Of a DNA stretch of 13,780 bases, positions 11,828 to 13,780 are shown one piece after another. The DNA is from JAQGHB01 sp036384495 (GTDB lineage Bacteria; Patescibacteriota; Saccharimonadia; Saccharimonadales; UBA4665). The DNA lies in assembly GCA_036384495.1 (NCBI GenBank), contig DASVMD010000041.1:1-13780 (forward strand), given 5' to 3'. The number at the start of each line of letters is the position of its first letter. Position 1 is the first letter of the stretch. The notes beneath the pieces were generated by a model. It saw only the letters and a list, made by a program, of their open reading frames with translations. It was not told the DNA's origin and made no database searches. A program made the translations under genes and the position numbers.

Positions 11828-12361
11828 CTAGAGTTGCTCACACTGGCTAGAAACGCCAGTAGCAGTTTCGGTCGCGAATAGTGCCACCGTATCGTAATAC
11901 CCTGCGCCTATGCTGCTCGACCCACCGTCGTTATTAGTGTTGCAGCGCTGATACTTATAGATAGCCACCATATCTTGACTGGTTACGGGGTTCACAGCCC
12001 CGTCAATACTGGGCAATTGGTTCGAATACGGCCGAAACGAGGCACTCTGCGCGTAAACAACAATATTGGTATCACTGTTAAGTGCGGCGGTAGGGTCAAA
12101 CTGCACGACGGCAGGTCTGTATTGTTGTAGCTTGGTGTACTGCAAGAAGTTACTACCGCTATCCGGAAAATTACCAGAATGGTTGAGCTCATAATGTGAC
12201 ACGGCGTCCAGAATGGCCGCTACATCGTGCTTGCGGTCGCTGTTACGGCTGTTGCGCAGCACCGTGGGGATGGCCTGGAAGACAATGAGCATAATTAAGC
12301 CGCCAATAGCCAACACGATAAGTACTTCAATAATGGTGAAGCCGCGCGACTTAGATTGCAC
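11828..12361 (-). CDS. Type IV pilin paralogue
   Basis: The protein has 177 residues with a GTG start at 12361. The leader is very short (MQSKSRG), then G|FTIIEVLIVLAIGG with Glu at +5, followed by LIVFQAIPTVLRNSRNSDRKHD, closely matching the downstream pilin (LIVFLAIP, NTQRKND). Two cysteines near the C-terminus (QRCNTN and SSQCEQ) bracket a loop with DTVALFATET in the same place as in the paralogue. GTG at 12361, five bases after the pilC stop, was chosen because an ATG at 12430 would add 23 residues antisense to nothing known, overlap pilC and break the usual leader size. It is likely cotranscribed with pilT and pilC, and so may be a less abundant pilin. Confidence 0.87.
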   Translation of the reverse strand: MQSKSRGFTIIEVLIVLAIGGLIMLIVFQAIPTVLRNSRNSDRKHDVAAILDAVSHYELNHSGNFPDSGSNFLQYTKLQQYRPAVVQFDPTAALNSDTNIVVYAQSASFRPYSNQLPSIDGAVNPVTSQDMVAIYKYQRCNTNNDGGSSSIGAGYYDTVALFATETATGVSSQCEQL

Positions 12362-12365
12362 TACT

Positions 12366-13580
12366 CTAGCCCCCCGTGAAGCCAGTTTGATTGACCAGCC
12401 CATAAATTGGTAGCAGGATAGCTGCCACAATAGTAATTGCCATGATACCCATGATCACCATCATGACCGGCTCGATAATGGTGGAGATGGCCTTGATTTC
12501 GTTGTCGACCTCTTTTTCGTAGTAGTCGGCAACTTTGGCCATCATAGTTTCCATGGCACCGGACTGCTCGCCGATACGCAGCATGTTTGGTACCAGCTCC
12601 AAGAAGTTAGGATCTTTATCAAGCGAATCGCTGAGCGCCTTACCGCCTTTTACTTTTTCGATAGCGTGGTCGAGAGACTTAGAAATATGCACGTTATCGA
12701 CGGCTTCAGAGGTGATTTCCAGTACCTGAATCAGCGGCACGCCGCTGGCCACTAGCGTAGTACCAGTACGAGCAAAACGAGCCATGTACATCTTCATAAA
12801 CAGCGGGCCGATGGGCCAGGCATGCATTTTGGCGCTATCAATTATCGAGCGGCCGCCAAGCGTTTTAGCCCATTTGCTACCGAAAACAACAGCTAGGACA
12901 AGTAAAATGATGACAATCCACCAGAAGTGCGTCACAAAATGCGATACAGCGAGTAGCACCCGTGTCACGAGTGGTAACGAAGCCCCTGGCAAACCGGCAT
13001 AAATGACTTGCACCTGGGGCAAGACTTTAACAATCATAAAGCCTACGACGGCCAGCATAACGAGCAGCACGATAATCGGGTAAATCATGGCGCCACGGAC
13101 TTTGCTGACGATATCAGCATCTTTTTCTTGTTGATCAGCCAACCGTTCTAGGCCAGCGTCCAGCGTACCGGAAGCTTCCGCGGCAGCGACCAGGCTGATA
13201 TACACCCGGTTAAAGACATTGGGATGCTTTTCGAGCGCGGCGCTAAAGGATTTGCCAGCCTCCACGTCGCTGATCACCTGGTTTATTACTACTTTAAGCG
13301 GTGGATTAGTGGTCTGTCCGGAGACGCTGCGTAGGCTCTGCACCAGCGGCAAACCAGCATTCAGCAGGGTTGCCAGCTGTCGACTAAACAGCACCTTATC
13401 TTTGGTCTTGATGCGTCGGAAACGATGAGCACCCTTAGAATTTTCTAGTGTAATACTAAGCGGCGTTAGGCCTTGGTCGCGGATCAGTTTAGAAGCCGCT
13501 TGTTCGTCGTCGGCTTGCACCAAGGCCTTCACTTTTTGGCCGGTGGCTGCGTTGCGGGCTTCGTAGCTGAAATTTAACAT
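12366..13580 (-). CDS. pilC: Type IV pilus inner-membrane platform protein
   Basis: The 404-residue protein has the standard length and layout of PilC/GspF: a short N-terminal beta-rich part (FSYEARNAATGQKVK), then two T2SSF domains (about 62-185 and 265-388), each beginning with a FSRQLATLLNAGLPL- or FARTGTTLVASGVPL-type helix (landmarks LLNAGLPL and LVASGVPL). Three membrane helices are placed at about 165-188, 219-235 and 368-393. GEQSGAMETMM near residue 337 is typical of the second repeat. It couples the cytoplasmic PilB/PilT motors to pilin addition and removal. The ATG at 13580 follows the pilT stop by three bases and has a weak GAGAAG upstream, so it is translated from the pilT message. 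Confidence 0.95.
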   Translation of the reverse strand: MLNFSYEARNAATGQKVKALVQADDEQAASKLIRDQGLTPLSITLENSKGAHRFRRIKTKDKVLFSRQLATLLNAGLPLVQSLRSVSGQTTNPPLKVVINQVISDVEAGKSFSAALEKHPNVFNRVYISLVAAAEASGTLDAGLERLADQQEKDADIVSKVRGAMIYPIIVLLVMLAVVGFMIVKVLPQVQVIYAGLPGASLPLVTRVLLAVSHFVTHFWWIVIILLVLAVVFGSKWAKTLGGRSIIDSAKMHAWPIGPLFMKMYMARFARTGTTLVASGVPLIQVLEITSEAVDNVHISKSLDHAIEKVKGGKALSDSLDKDPNFLELVPNMLRIGEQSGAMETMMAKVADYYEKEVDNEIKAISTIIEPVMMVIMGIMAITIVAAILLPIYGLVNQTGFTGG

Positions 13581-13583
13581 GAT

Positions 13584-13780
13584 TTAACTTCTCATTAACC
13601 TGTCGAGTTCGTCCATATCAACGGCAAAGTTGCGGGCTTCGTCGTAGCTGATAGTGCCTTCGTGAATCAAATTTACTAATTGTTTGTCCATGGACATCAT
13701 GCCGAATTCGGCACCAGTCTGGATGACAGCCTCAAGCTGGTGCGACTTACCCTCACGGATAATGTTGCGCACGGCTGGTG
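13584..13780 (-). CDS. pilT: Type IV pilus retraction ATPase PilT, C-terminal fragment
   Basis: Only the last 65 or so residues are in the window; the gene continues past the right edge. AVRNIIREGKSHQLEAV and IQTGAEFGMMSMDKQL are typical of the PilT C-terminus (in relatives NLIREGK.HQ...IQTG...GM..MD), after the ATP-binding core. The fragment ends with the small helical segment SYDEARNFAVDMDELDRLM. PilT drives pilus retraction and twitching. It lies three bases before pilC and probably heads or continues an operon with it. A PilT-like paralogue such as PilU cannot be excluded from this fragment. Confidence 0.9.
   Translation of the reverse strand, partial: PAVRNIIREGKSHQLEAVIQTGAEFGMMSMDKQLVNLIHEGTISYDEARNFAVDMDELDRLMRS

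Noticed and set aside
12362..12430. Longer N-terminus for the first pilin
   Set aside because: It would overlap pilC by 65 bases and give a 30-residue leader; the GTG just after the pilC stop gives a normal short prepilin leader.
1..13780. CRISPR array, rRNA genes, insertion sequence or transposase
   Set aside because: No regularly spaced direct repeats, rRNA-like segments, or terminal inverted repeats with a transposase were seen; the only recombinases are the serine enzyme at the left edge and Xer.

Overview
The window looks like a chromosomal segment of a Candidatus Saccharibacteria (TM7) or closely related Patescibacteria genome. This rests on pattern recognition, not a search: the two large-cluster pilins have the Saccharibacteria-like N-terminus GFTIIEV(M/L)IVLAI followed by LIVF.AIP and a D/N-rich helix, the genes are packed with short overlaps, base composition is close to balanced, and many genes carry a -10-like hexamer right at the start codon instead of a Shine-Dalgarno site.

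Region 1 (1-1417): the 3' part of a large serine recombinase runs off the left edge. Its reading frame continues through a rho-independent terminator and into the antisense of a tRNA-Asp(GUC) gene, which suggests the edge of an integrated element. Region 2 (1482-4644): a two-gene minus-strand unit (bacterial PH-domain membrane protein, then a membrane-anchored SurA/PrsA-like foldase) diverges from a plus-strand O-antigen-ligase-like polytopic membrane protein; a possible 74-residue orphan gene converges on the latter. Region 3 (4675-5288): tRNA-Arg(CCU) and nucleoside diphosphate kinase. Region 4 (5479-6402): a complete XerC/D-type tyrosine recombinase on the plus strand, whose start codon sits inside a sequence resembling a dif site.

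Region 5 (6399-13780, all minus strand) is a type IV pilus locus. In transcription order it holds the 3' end of pilT (retraction ATPase), pilC (inner-membrane platform), two paralogous pilins, pilD (prepilin peptidase/methyltransferase), an embedded AbrB/PIN toxin-antitoxin pair, and a four-gene overlapping minor-pilin operon in the order FimT/GspH-like, PilV/GspI-like, PilW/GspJ-like, PilX/GspK-like. The pilin with its own promoter, strong SD and terminator (11157-11726) is the best candidate for the major subunit. PilD would process all six prepilins, the minor pilins would prime the fibre, PilC would anchor assembly and PilT would retract it. PilB and the PilM/N/O alignment proteins are not in the window.

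No clearly unprecedented multi-gene defence or metabolic system is visible. The most interesting signals are the repeated promoter-at-start-codon (leaderless) arrangement, the helically phased GTAAA/TTTAC operator of the toxin-antitoxin pair, the dif-like sequence at xer, the recombinase tail encoded antisense to a tRNA and its terminator, and an apparently circularly permuted parvulin domain.
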